From: Lathyrus oleraceus
Taxonomy: Eukaryota; Streptophyta; Magnoliopsida; Fabales; Fabaceae
Reading direction: 5' to 3'
Length of the DNA: 64,000 bases
Assembly: GCF_024323335.1 (NCBI RefSeq)
Contig: NC_066580.1
Location: forward strand, 257,834,977 to 257,898,976
Each line of letters starts with the position of its first letter. The stretch's first letter is position 1. Below, piece after piece: positions 26,201-38,700 of the stretch. The notes beneath the pieces are model-generated. The model saw nothing but the letters and a program-made list of their open reading frames with translations. It was not told the origin of the DNA and made no database searches. The position numbers and the translations under genes are program-made.

Positions 26201-28200
26201 GATGGGTTAAAGTTATGAAAAATAAAACAAATATTGAAAATAACGTAGAGCTACTTTTGATAGAAACATGAAACCTATTAGATGGATACATGGCAAAAGA
26301 GCTAAGTTTGCTTTGAACATTATAGGATGGGTTGAAGCACTCCAAATGCATGACTTTGAATTAAAAAGGCATATACAACTACTTATTACTTAGCAACTTA
26401 TTGTATTTTTTTTTCATAGTAGCCTTCTAAAGGTGACTATGTTTACTATACCAAATCATTATTGAAAGAATCATTTATCCTTATTTCATACCTTTTTAAA
26501 AAAAATCAAATATATGTGTTAAACACTAAAACAAGAGAATATGCGGATTTTTTATGATTAATTTTATTGACTTTAATTGTAATGTGTATATATTTGAGTT
26601 GTTTTAAATATGAAAATCTAAAATAAAATATATTGATATCAAAATATGTTGTTTAAAAAAAATTACAACGAAAAAAGGAAATAAAAAAATCTCTTTTTTA
26701 TAGACAAAGATGGGTTAAAGTAATGAAAGATAAAACAAATATTGAAAATAACGTAGAGTTACTTTTGTTAGAAACATGAAACCTATTAGATGTATACATG
26801 GCAAAAGAGCTAAGTTTGCTTTGAACATTATAGGATGGGTTGAAGCACTCCAAATGCATGACTTTGAATTAAAATGGCATATACAAATACTTATTACTTA
26901 GCTACTTATTGTATTTTTTTTCTTCATAGTAGCCTTCTAAAGGTGACTATGTTTACTACACCAAATCATTATTGAAAGAATCATTTATCCGTATTTCATA
27001 CCTTTTTTTTAAAAACTCAAATATATGTGTTAAACACTAAAACAAGAGAATATGGGGAATTTTTATGATTAATTTTATTGGCTTAAATTGTAATGTGTTG
27101 ATGTTTGAGTTGTTTTATTTATGTAAGTCTAAAATATAATATATTGATATAAAAATATGTTGTTTAAAAAATATATCAATTAAAAAAAGAAATAAAAAAT
27201 GACGTTTTTATAGACAAAGATGGGTTAAAGTTATGAAAGATAAAACAAATATTGAAAATAACGTAGAGCTACTTTTTTTTAGAAACATGAAACCTATTAG
27301 ATGGATACATGGCAAAAGAGCTAAGTTTGCTTTGAACATTATAGGATGGGTTGAAGCACTCCAGAGGCATGACTTTGAATTAAAATAGCATATACAAATA
27401 CTTATTACTTAGCTACTTATTGTATTTTTTTTTATCTTAGTAGCCTTTTAAAGGTGACTATGTTTACTACACCAAATCATTATTGAAAGAATCATTTATC
27501 CTTATTTCATACCTTTTAAATAAAACTCAAATATATGTGTTAAACACTAAAACAAGAGAAAATGCGGATTTTTTATGATTAATTTTATTGACTTAAATTG
27601 TAATGTGTTGATGTTTGAGTTGTTTTATTTATGTAAATCTAAAATATAATATATTGATATAAAAATATGTTGTTTAAAAAATATATCAATTAAAAAAAGA
27701 AATAAAAAATGACGTTTTTATAGACAAAGATGGGTTAAAGTTATGAAAGATAAAACAAATATTGAAAATAACGTAGAGCTACTTTTTTTTAGAAACATGA
27801 AACCTATTAGATGGATACATGGCAAAAGAGCTAAGTTTGCTTTGAACATTATAGGATGGGTTGAAGCACTCCAGACGCATGACTTTGAATTAAATTGGCA
27901 TATACAAATACTCATACCTTTAAAAAAAACCAAATATATGTGTTAAACACTAAAACAAGAGAAAATGCGGATTTTTTTATGATTAATTTTATTGACTTAA
28001 ATTGTAATGCTTTGATAATTGAGGTTTTTTAAATATGAAAATCACAAATAAAATATATTGATATCAAAATATGTTGTTTAAAAAAAATTACAATGAAAAA
28101 AGGAAATAAAAAAATGACATTTTTCTAGACAAATATGGGTTAAATTTATGAAAACTAAAACAAATATTGAAAATAACGTAGAGCTAGTTTTGTTAGAAAC
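23235..28200 (+). repeat. Long HOR, unit 2 (10 monomers)
   Basis: Monomers start at 23235 (GGGTCG), 23743 (GAGTTACT, AGATGTATAC), 24254 (B), 24761 (C), 25263 (ACAAACACTT), 25771 (E), 26268 (ACAACTACTT), 26776 (GAGTTACT, AGATGTATAC), 27287 (CCAGAGG, AAATAGC) and 27797 (deleted); the unit is 4966 bp. It is the most complete of the three units and the best template for naming positions. Confidence 0.88.
27797..28200 (+). repeat. Deleted monomer (404 bp), third copy of the ~100-bp deletion
   Basis: The joint at 27912/27913 is identical to the two earlier copies and the AAATTGG mark is present. The 5' part has the ordinary GTTATGAAAG, TTTAGAAACATG and GAGCTAAG instead of the variants seen at 18390 and 22838. 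This copy is therefore recombinant: new head, old deletion. Confidence 0.93.
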
Positions 28201-31200
28201 ATGAAACCTATTAGATGGATACATGGCAAAAGAGCTAAGTTTGCTTTGAGTATTATAGGATGGGTCGAAGCACTCCAAATGCATGACTTTGAATTAAAAT
28301 GGCATATACAAATACTTATTACTTAGCTACTTATTGTATTTCTTTTATCATAGTAGCCTTCTAAAGGTGACTATGTTTACTATACCAAATCATTATTGAA
28401 AGAATGATTTATCCTTATTTCATACCTTTTTAAAAAAAATCAAATATATGTGTTAAACACTAAAACAAGAGAATATACGGATTTTTTATGATTAATTTTA
28501 TTGACTTTAATTGTAATGTGTATATATTTGAGTTGTTTTAAATATGAAAATCTAAAATAAAATATATTGATAACAAAATATGTTGGTTAAAAAAATTACA
28601 ATTAAAAAATGAAATAAAAAAATGACGTTTTTATAGACAAAGATGGGTTAAAGTTATGAAAGATAAGACAAATATTGAAAATAACGTAGAGCTACTTTTT
28701 TTAGAAACATGAAACCTATTAGATGGATACATGGCAAAAGAGCTAAGTTTGCTTTGAACATTATAGGATGGGTTGAAGCACCTCAAATGCATGACTTTGA
28801 ATTAAAATGGCATATACAAATACTTATTACTTAGCTACTTATTGTATTATTTTTATCATAGTAGCCTTCTAAAGGTGACTATGTTTACTACACCAAATCA
28901 TTATTGAAAGAATCATTTATCCTTATTTCATACCTTTTAAAAAACTCAAATATATGTGTTAAACACTAAATTAAGAGAATATGCGGAATTTTTATGATTA
29001 ATTTTATTGGCTTAAATTGTAATGTGTTGATGTTTGAGTTGTTTTATTTATGTAAATCTAAAATATAATATATTGATATAAAAATATGTTGTTTAAAAAA
29101 TATATCAATTAAAAAAAGAAATAAAAAAATGACGTTTTTATAGACAAAGATGGGTTAAAGTTATGAAAGATAAAACAAATATTGAAAATAACGTAGAGCT
29201 ACTTTTTTTTAGAAACATGAAACCTATTAGATGGATACATGGCAAAAGAGCTAAGTTTGCTTTGAACATTATAGGATGGGTTGAAGCACTCCAGAGGCAT
29301 GACTTTGAATTAAAATGGCATATACAAATACTTATTACTTAGCTACTTATTGTATTTTTTTTATCTTAGTAGCCTTTTAAAGGTGACTTTGTTTACTACA
29401 CCAATTCATTATTGAAAGAATCATTTATCCTTATTTCATACCTTTAAAAAAAACAAATATATGTGTTAAACACTAAAACAAGAGAAAATGCGGATTTTTT
29501 ATGATTAATTTTATTGACTTAAATTGTAATGTGTTGATAATTGAGTTGCTTTAAATATGAAAATCAAAAATAAAATATATTGATATCAAAATATGTTGTT
29601 TAAAAAAATTACAATGAAAAAAGGAAATAAAAAAATGACATTTTTATAGACAAAGATGGGTTAAAGTTATGAAAAATAAAACAAATATTGAAAATAACGT
29701 AGAGCTAGTTTTGTTAGCAACATGAAACTTATTAGATGGATACATGGCAAAAGAGCTAAGTTTTCTTTGAACATTATAGGATGGGTTGAAGCACTCCAAA
29801 TGCATGACTTTGAATTAAAATGGCATATACAAACACTTATTACTTAGCTACTTATTGTATTTTTTTCTTCATAGTAGCCTTCTAAAGGTGACTATGTTTA
29901 CTACACCAAATCATTATTGAAAGAATCATTTATCCTTATTTCATACCTTTTTAAAAAAAAATCAAATATATGTGTTAAACACTAAAACAAGAGAAAATGC
30001 GGATTTTTTATGATTAATTTTATTGACTTAAATTGTAATGTGTTGATAATTGAGTTGTTCTAAATATGAAAATCTAAAATAAAATATATTGATATCAAAA
30101 TATGTTGTTTAAAAAAATTACAATGAAAAAAAGAAATAAAAAAATGACGTTTTTATAGACAAAGATGGGTTAAAGTTATGAAAGATAAGACAAATATTGA
30201 AAATAACGTAGAGCTACTTTTGTTAGAAACATGAAACCTATTAGATGGATACATGGCAAAAGAGCTAAGTTTGCTTTGAACATTATAGGATGGGTTGAAG
30301 CACTCCAAATGCATGACTTTGAATTAAAATGGCATATACAAATACTTATTACTTAGCTACTTATTGTATTTTTTTATCATAGTAGCCTTCATTATGTTTA
30401 CTACACCAAATCATTATTGAAAGAATCATTTATCCTTATTTCATACCTTTTTAAAAAAATCAAATATATGTGTTAAACACTAAAACAAGAGAATATGCGG
30501 ATTTTTTATGATTAATTTTATTGACTTAAATTGTAATGTGTTGATATTTGAGTTGTTTTAAATATGAAAATCTAAAATAAAATATATTGATATCAAAATA
30601 TGTTGTTTAAAAAAAATTACAATGAAAAAAAGAAATAAAAAAATGACTTTTTTATAGACAAAGATGGGTTAAAGTTATGAAAAATAAAACAAATATTGAA
30701 AATAACGTAGAGCTACTTTTGTTAGAAACATGAAACCTATTAGATGGATACATGGCAAAAGAGCTAAGTTTGCTTTGAACATTATAGGATGGGTTGAAGC
30801 ACTCCAAATGCATGACTTTGAATTAAAATGGCATATACAAATACTTATTACTTAGCTACTTATTGTATTTTTTTTCATAGTAGCCTTCTAAAGGTGACTA
30901 TGTTTACTACACCAAATCATTATTGAAAGAATGATTTATCCTTATTTCATACCTTTTTAAAAAAATCAAATATATGTGTTAAACACTAAAACAAGAGAAT
31001 ATGCGGATTTTTTATGATTAATTTTATTGACTTTAATTGTAATGTGTATATATTTGAGTTGTTTTAAATATGAAAATCTAAAATAAAATATATTGATATC
31101 AAAATATGTTGTTTAAAAAAAATTACAATGAAAAAAGAAATAAAAAATGACTTTTTTATAGACAAAGATGGGTTAAAGTTATGAAAGATAAAACAAATAT

Positions 31201-32755
31201 TGAAAATAACGTAGAGTTACTTTTGTTAGAAACATGAAACCTATTAGATGGATACATGGCAAAAGAGCTAAGTTTGCTTTGAACATTATAGGATGGGTTG
31301 AAGCACTCCAAATGCATGACTTTGAATTAAAATGGCATATACAAATACTTATTACTTAGCTACTTATTGTATTTTTTTTCTTCATAGTAGCCTTCTAAAG
31401 GTGACTATGTTTACTACACCAAATCATTATTGAAAGAATCATTTATCCTTATTTCATACCTTTTTAAAAAAACTCAAATATATGTGTTAAACACTAAAAC
31501 AAGAGAATATGGGAATTTTTATGATTAATTTTATTGACTTAAATTGTAATGTGTTGATGTTTGAGTTGTTTTATTTATGAAAATCTAAAATATAATATAT
31601 TGATATCAAAATATGTTGTTTAAAAAAATATCAATAAAAAAAGAAATAAAAAATGACGTTTTTATAGACAAAGATGGGTTAAAGTTATGAAAGATAAAAC
31701 AAATATTGAAAATAACGTAGAGCTACTTTTTTTTAGAAACATGAAACCTATTAGATGGATACATGGCAAAAGAGCTAAGTTTGCTTTGAACATTATAGGA
31801 TGGGTTGAAGCACTCCAGAGGCATGACTTTGAATTAAAATAGCATATACAAATACTTATTACTTAGCTACTTATTGTATTTTTTTTATCTTAGTAGCCTT
31901 TTAAAGGTGACTATGTTTACTACACCAAATCATTATTGAAAGAATCATTTATCCTTATTTCATACCTTTTAAATAAAACTCAAATATATGTGTTAAACAC
32001 TAAAACAAGAGAAAATGCGGATTTTTTATGATTAATTTTATTGACTTAAATTGTAATGTGTTGATAATTGAGTTGTTTTATTTATGTAAATCTAAAATAT
32101 AATATATTGATATAAAAATATGTTGTTTAAAAAAATATACAATGAAAAAAGAAATAAAAAATGACGTTTTTATAGACAAAGATGGGTTAAAGTTGTGAAA
32201 GATAAAACAAATATTGAAAATAACGTAGAGCTACTTTTTTTAGAAACATGAAACCTATTAGATGGATACATGGCAAAAGAGCTATGTTTGCTTTGAACAT
32301 TATAGGATGGGTTGAAGCACTCCAAATGCATGACTTTGAATTAAAATGGCATATACAAATACTTATTACTTAGCTACTTATTGTATTTTTTTCTTCATAG
32401 TAGCCTTCTAAAGGTGACTATGTTTACTACACCAAATCATTATTGAAAGAATCATTTATCCTTATTTCATACCTTTTTAAAAAAAATCAAATATATGTGT
32501 TAAACACTAAAACAAGAGAAAATGCGGATTTTTTATGATTAATTTTATTGACTTAAATTGTAATGTGTTGATAATTGAGTTGTTTTAAATATGAAAATCT
32601 AAAATAAAATATATTGATATCAAAATATGTTGTTTAAAAAAATTACAATGAAAAAAAGAAATAAAAAAATGACGTTTTTATAGACAAAGATGGGTTAAAG
32701 TTATGAAAGATAAGACAAATATTGAAAATAACGTAGAGCTACTTTTGTTAGAAAC
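28201..32755 (+). repeat. Long HOR, unit 3 (9 monomers)
   Basis: Monomers start at 28201 (GGGTCG), 28709 (B), 29217 (C), 29722 (A head with TAGCAAC and GAAACTT), 30231 (E), 30730, 31234 (GAGTTACT), 31741 (CCAGAGG, AAATAGC) and 32248; the unit is 4555 bp. The GAGTTACT/AGATGTATAC monomer that follows GGGTCG in unit 2 is missing. The closing monomer has the GTTGTGAAAG and GAGCTATG marks of the deleted lineage but is full length. Confidence 0.85.
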
Positions 32756-35700
32756 ATGAAACCTATTAGATGGATACATGGCAAAAGAGCTAAGTTTGCT
32801 TTGAACATTATAGGATGGGTTGAAGCACTCCAAATGCATGACTTTGAATTAAAATGGCATATACAAATACTTATTACTTAACTACTTATTGTATTTTTTT
32901 TATCATAGTAGCCTTCATTATGTTTACTACACCAAATCATTATTGAAAGAATCATTTATCCTTATTTCATACCTTTTTAAAAAAATCAAATATATGTGTT
33001 AAACACTAAAACAAGAGAATATGCGGATTTTTTATGATTAATTTTATTGACTTAAATTGTAATGTGTTGATATTTGTGTTGTTTTAAATATGAAAATCTA
33101 AAATAAAATATATTGATATCAAAATATGTTGTTTAAAAAAAATTACAATGAAAAAAAGAAATAAAAAAATGACTTTTTTAAAGACAAAGATGGGTTAAAG
33201 TTATGAAAAATAAAACAAATATTGAAAATAACGTAGAGCTACTTTTGTTAGAAACATGAAACCTATTAGATGGATACATGGCAAAAGAGCTAAGTTTGCT
33301 TTGAACATTATAGGATGGGTTGAAGCACTCCAAATGCATGACTTTGAATTAAAATGGCATATACAAATACTTATTACTTAGCTACTTATTGTATTTTTTT
33401 TATCATAGTAGCCTTCATTATGTTTACTACACCAAATCATTATTGAAAGAATCATTTATCCTTATTTCATACCTTTTTAAAAAAAATCAAATATATGTGT
33501 TAAACACTAAAACAAGAGAAAATGCGGATTTTTTATGATTAATTTTATTGACTTAAATTGTAATGTGTTGATAATTGAGTTGTTCTAAATATGAAAATCT
33601 AAAATAAAATATATTGATATCAAAATATGTTGTTTAAAAAAATTACAATGAAAAAAGAAATAAAAAATGACGTTTTTATAGACAAAGATGGGTTAAAGTT
33701 ATGAAAGATAAAACAAATATTGAAAATAACGTAGAGCTACTTTTGTTAGAAACATGAAACCTATTAGATGGATACATGGCAAAAGAGCTAAGTTTGCTTT
33801 GAACATTATAGGATGGGTTGAAGCACTCCAAATGCATGACTTTGAATTAAAATGGCATATACAAATACTTATTACTTAGCTACTTATTGTATTTTTTTTA
33901 TCATAGTAGCCTTCATTATGTTTACTACACCAAATCATTATTGAAAGAATCATTTATCCTTATTTCATACCTTTTAAAAAAAATCAAATATATGTGTTAA
34001 ACACTAAAACAAGAGAATATGCGGATTTTTTACGATTAATTTTATTGACTTAAATTGTAATGTGTTGATATTTGTGTTATTTTAAATATGAAAATCTAAA
34101 ATAAAATATATTGATATCAAAATATGTTGTTTAAAAAAAATTACAATGAAAAAAAGAAATAAAAAAAATGACTTTTTTAAAGACAAAGATGGGTTAAAGT
34201 TATGAAAAATAAAACAAATATTGAAAATAACGTAGAGCTACTTTTTTAGAAACATGAAACCTATTAGATGGATACATGGCAAAAGAGCTAAGTTTGCTTT
34301 GAACATTATAGGATGGGTTGAAGCACTCCAAATGCATGACTTTGAATTAAAAAGGCATATACAAATACTTATTACTTAGCAACTTATTGTATTTTTTTTT
34401 CATAGTAGCCTTCTAAAGGTGACTATGTTTACTACACCAAATCATTATTGAAAGAATCATTTATCCTTATTTCATACCTTTTTAAAAAAAATCAAATATA
34501 TGTGTTAAACACTAAAACAAGAGAATATGCGGATTTTTTATGATTAATTTTATTGACTTAAATTGTAATGTGTATATTTGAGTTGTTTTAAATATGAAAA
34601 TCTAAAATAAATATATTGATATCAAAATATGTTGTTTAAAAAAAATTACAATGAAAAAAAGAAATAAAAAAATGACTTTTTTATAGACAAAGATGGGTTA
34701 AAGTTATGAAAAATAAAACAAATATTGAAAATAACGTAGAGCTACTTTTGTTAGAAACATGAAACCTATTAGATGGATACATGGCAAAAGAGCTAAGTTT
34801 GCTTTGAACATTATAGGATGGGTTGAAGCACTCCAAATGCATGACTTTGAATTAAAATGGCATATACAAATACTTATTACTTAGCTACTTATTGTATTTT
34901 TTTTCTTCATAGTAGCCTTCTAAAGGTGACTATGTTTACTACACCAAATCATTATTGAAAGAATCATTTATCCTTATTTCATACCTTTTTAAAAAAACTC
35001 AAATATATGTGTTAAACACTAAAACAAGAGAATATGCGGATTTTTTATGATTAATTTTATTGACTTAAATTGTAATGTGTTGATATTTGAGTTGTTTTAA
35101 ATATGAAAATCTAAAATAAAATATATTGATATCAAAATATGTTGTTTAAAAAAATATCAATGAAAAAAAGAAATAAAAAATGACGTTTTTATAGACAAAG
35201 ATGGGTTAAAGTTATGAAAGATAAAACAAATATTGAAAATAACGTAGAGCTACTTTTTTTTAGAAACATGAAACCTATTAGATGGATACATGGCAAAAGA
35301 GCTAAGTTTGCTTTGAACATTATAGGATGGGTTGAAGCACTCCAAATGCATGACTTTGAATTAAAATGGCATATACAAATACTTATTACTTAGCTACTTA
35401 TTGTATTTTTTTTTATCTTAGTAGCCTTTTAAAGGTGACTTTGTTTACTACACCAATTCATTATTGAAAGAATCATTTATCCTTATTTCATACCTTTAAA
35501 AAAAAACAAATATATGTGTTAAACACTAAAACAAGAGAAAATGCGGATTTTTTATGATTAATTTTATTGACTTAAATTGTAATGTGTTGATAATTGAGTT
35601 GTTTTAAATATGAAAATCTAAAATAAAATATATTGATATCAAAATATGTTGTTTAAAAAAAATTACAATGAAAAAAGGAAATAAAAAAATGACATTTTTA

Positions 35701-38700
35701 TAGACAAAGATGGGTTAAAGTTATGAAAAATAAAACAAATATTGAAAATAACGTAGAGCTACTTTTGTTAGAAACATGAAACCTATTAGATGGATACATG
35801 GCAAAAGAGCTAAGTTTGCTTTGAACATTATAGGATGGGTTGAAGCACTCCAAATGCATGACTTTGAATTAAAATGGCATATACAAATACTTATTACTTA
35901 GCTACTTATTGTATTTTTTTCTTCATAGTAGCCTTCTAAAGGTGACTATGTTTACTACACCAAATCATTATTGAAAGAATCATTTATCCTTATTTCATAC
36001 CTTTTTAAAAAAATCAAATATATGTGTTAAACACTAAAACAAGAGAAAATGCGGATTTTTTATGATTAATTTTATTGACTTAAATTGTAATGTGTTGATA
36101 ATTGAGTTGTTTTAAATATGAAAATCTAAAATAAAATATATTGATATCAAAATATGTTGTTTAAAAAAATTACAATGAAAAAAAGAAATAAAAAAATGAC
36201 GTTTTTATAGACAAAGATGGGTTAAAGTTATGAAAGATAAGACAAATATTGAAAATAACGTAGAGCTACTTTTTTTAGAAACATGAAACCTATTAGATGG
36301 ATACATGGCAAAAGAGCTAAGTTTGCTTTGAACATTATAGGATGGGTTGAAGCACTCCAAATGCATGACTTTGAATTAAAATGGCATATACAAATACTTA
36401 TTACTTAACTACTTATTGTATTTTTTTATCATAGTAGCCTTCATTATGTTTACTACACCAAATCATTATTGAAAGAATCATTTATCCTTATTTCATACCT
36501 TTTTAAAAAAATCAAATATATGTGTTAAACACTAAAACAAGAGAATATGCGGATTTTTTATGATTAATTTTATTGACTTAAATTGTAATGTGTTGATAAT
36601 TGAGTTGTTTTAAATATGAAAATCTAAAATAAAATATATTGATATCAAAATATGTTGTTTAAAAAAAATTACAATGAAAAAAGGAAATAAAAAAATGACT
36701 TTTTTATAGACAAAAATGGGTTAAAGTTAGGAAAATAAAACAAATATTGAAAATAACGTAGAGCTACTTTTGTTAGAAACATGAAACCTATTAGATGGAT
36801 ACATGGCAAAAGAGCTAAGTTTGCTTTGAACATTATAGGATGGGTTGAAGCACTCCAAATGCATGACTTTGAATTAAAATGGCATATACAAATACTTATT
36901 ACTTAGCTACTTATTGTATTTTTTTCTTCATAGTAGCCTTCTAAAGGTGACTATGTTTACTACACCAAATCATTATTGAAAGAATCATTTATCCTTATTT
37001 CATACCTTTTTAAAAAAATCAAATATATGTGTTAAACACTAAAACAAGAGAAAATGCGGATTTTTTATGATTAATTTTATTGACTTAAATTGTAATGTGT
37101 TGATAATTGAGTTGTTCTAAATATGAAAATCTAAAATAAAATATATTGATATCAAAATATGTTGTTTAAAATAAATTACAATGAAATAAAGAAAAAAAAA
37201 TGACGTTTTTATAGACGAAGATGGGTTAAAGTTTTGAAAGATAAGACAAATATTGAAAATAACGTAGAGCTACTTTTGTTAGAAACATGAAACCTATTAG
37301 ATGGATACATGGCAAAAGAGCTAAGTTTGCTTTGAACATTATAGGATGGGTTGAAGCACTCCAAATGCATGACTTTGAATTAAAATGGCATATACAAATA
37401 CTTATTACTTAACTACTTATTGTATTTTTTTTATCATAGTAGCCTTCATTATGTTTACAACACCAAATCATTATTGAAAGAATCATTTATCCTTATTTCA
37501 TACCTTTTTAAAAAAAATCAAATATATGTGTTAAACACTAAAACAAGAGAAAATGCGGATTTTTTATGATTAATTTTATTGACTTAAATTGTAATGTGTT
37601 GATATTTGAGTTGTTTTAAATATGAAAATCTAAAATAAAATATATTGATATCAAAATATGTTGTTTAAAAAAAATTACAATGAAAAAAGGAAATAAAAAA
37701 ATTTCTTTTTTATAGACAAAAATGGGTTAAAGTTAGGAAAGATAAAACAAATATTGAAAATAACGTAGAGCTACTTTTTTTAGAAACATGAAACCTATTA
37801 GATGGATACATGGCAAAAGAGCTAAGTTTGCTTTGAACATTATAGGATGGGTTGAAGCACTCCAAATGCATGACTTTGAATTAAAATGGCATATACAATA
37901 CTTATTACTTAGCTACTTATTGTATTTTTTTCTTCATAGTAGCCTTCTAAAGGTGACTATGTTTACTACACCAAATCATTATTGAAAGAATCATTTATCC
38001 TTATTTCATACCTTTTTAAAAAAAACAAATATATGTGTTAAACACTAAAACAAGAGAATATGCGGATTTTTTATGATTAATTTTATTGACTTAAATTGTA
38101 ATGTGTTGATATTTGAGTTGTTTTAAATATGAAAATCTAAAATAAAATATATTGATATCAAAATATGTTGGTTAAAAAAATTACAATTAAAAAAAGAAAT
38201 AAAAAAATGACGTTTTTATAGACAAAGATGGGTTAAAGTTATGAAAGATAAAAAATATTGAAAATAACGTAGAGCTACTTTTTTTAGAAACATGAAACCT
38301 ATTAGATGGATACATGGCAAAAGAGCTAAGTTTGCTTTGAACATTATAGGATGGGTTGAAGCACTCAAATGCATGACTTTGAATTAAAATGGCATATACA
38401 AATACTTATTACTTAGCTACTTATTGTATTTTTTTTATCATAGTAGCCTTCTAAAGGTGACTATGTTTACTACACCAAATCATTATTGAAAGAATCATTT
38501 ATCCTTATTTCATACCTTTTAAAAAAACTCAAATATATGTGTTAAACACTAAAACAAGAGAATATGCGGATTTTTATGATTAATTTTATTGACTTAAATT
38601 GTAATGTGTTGATATTTGAGTTGTTTTAATTTATGAAAATCTAAAATAAATATATTGATATCAAAATATGTTGTTTAAAAAATATATCAATGAAAAAAAG

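Noticed and set aside
27743..27946. 67-codon + strand frame (also 18336-18539; 65-codon frames at 37788-37985 and 52731-52928)
   Set aside because: These are phases of the satellite monomer that happen to be open. Neighbouring copies are frameshifted by poly-T length, CTCAAATG or CCAACG. The 27743 and 18336 frames are extended by the ~100-bp deletion, and 37788 and 52731 by a one-base loss in ATACAATAC. No conserved gene context exists.
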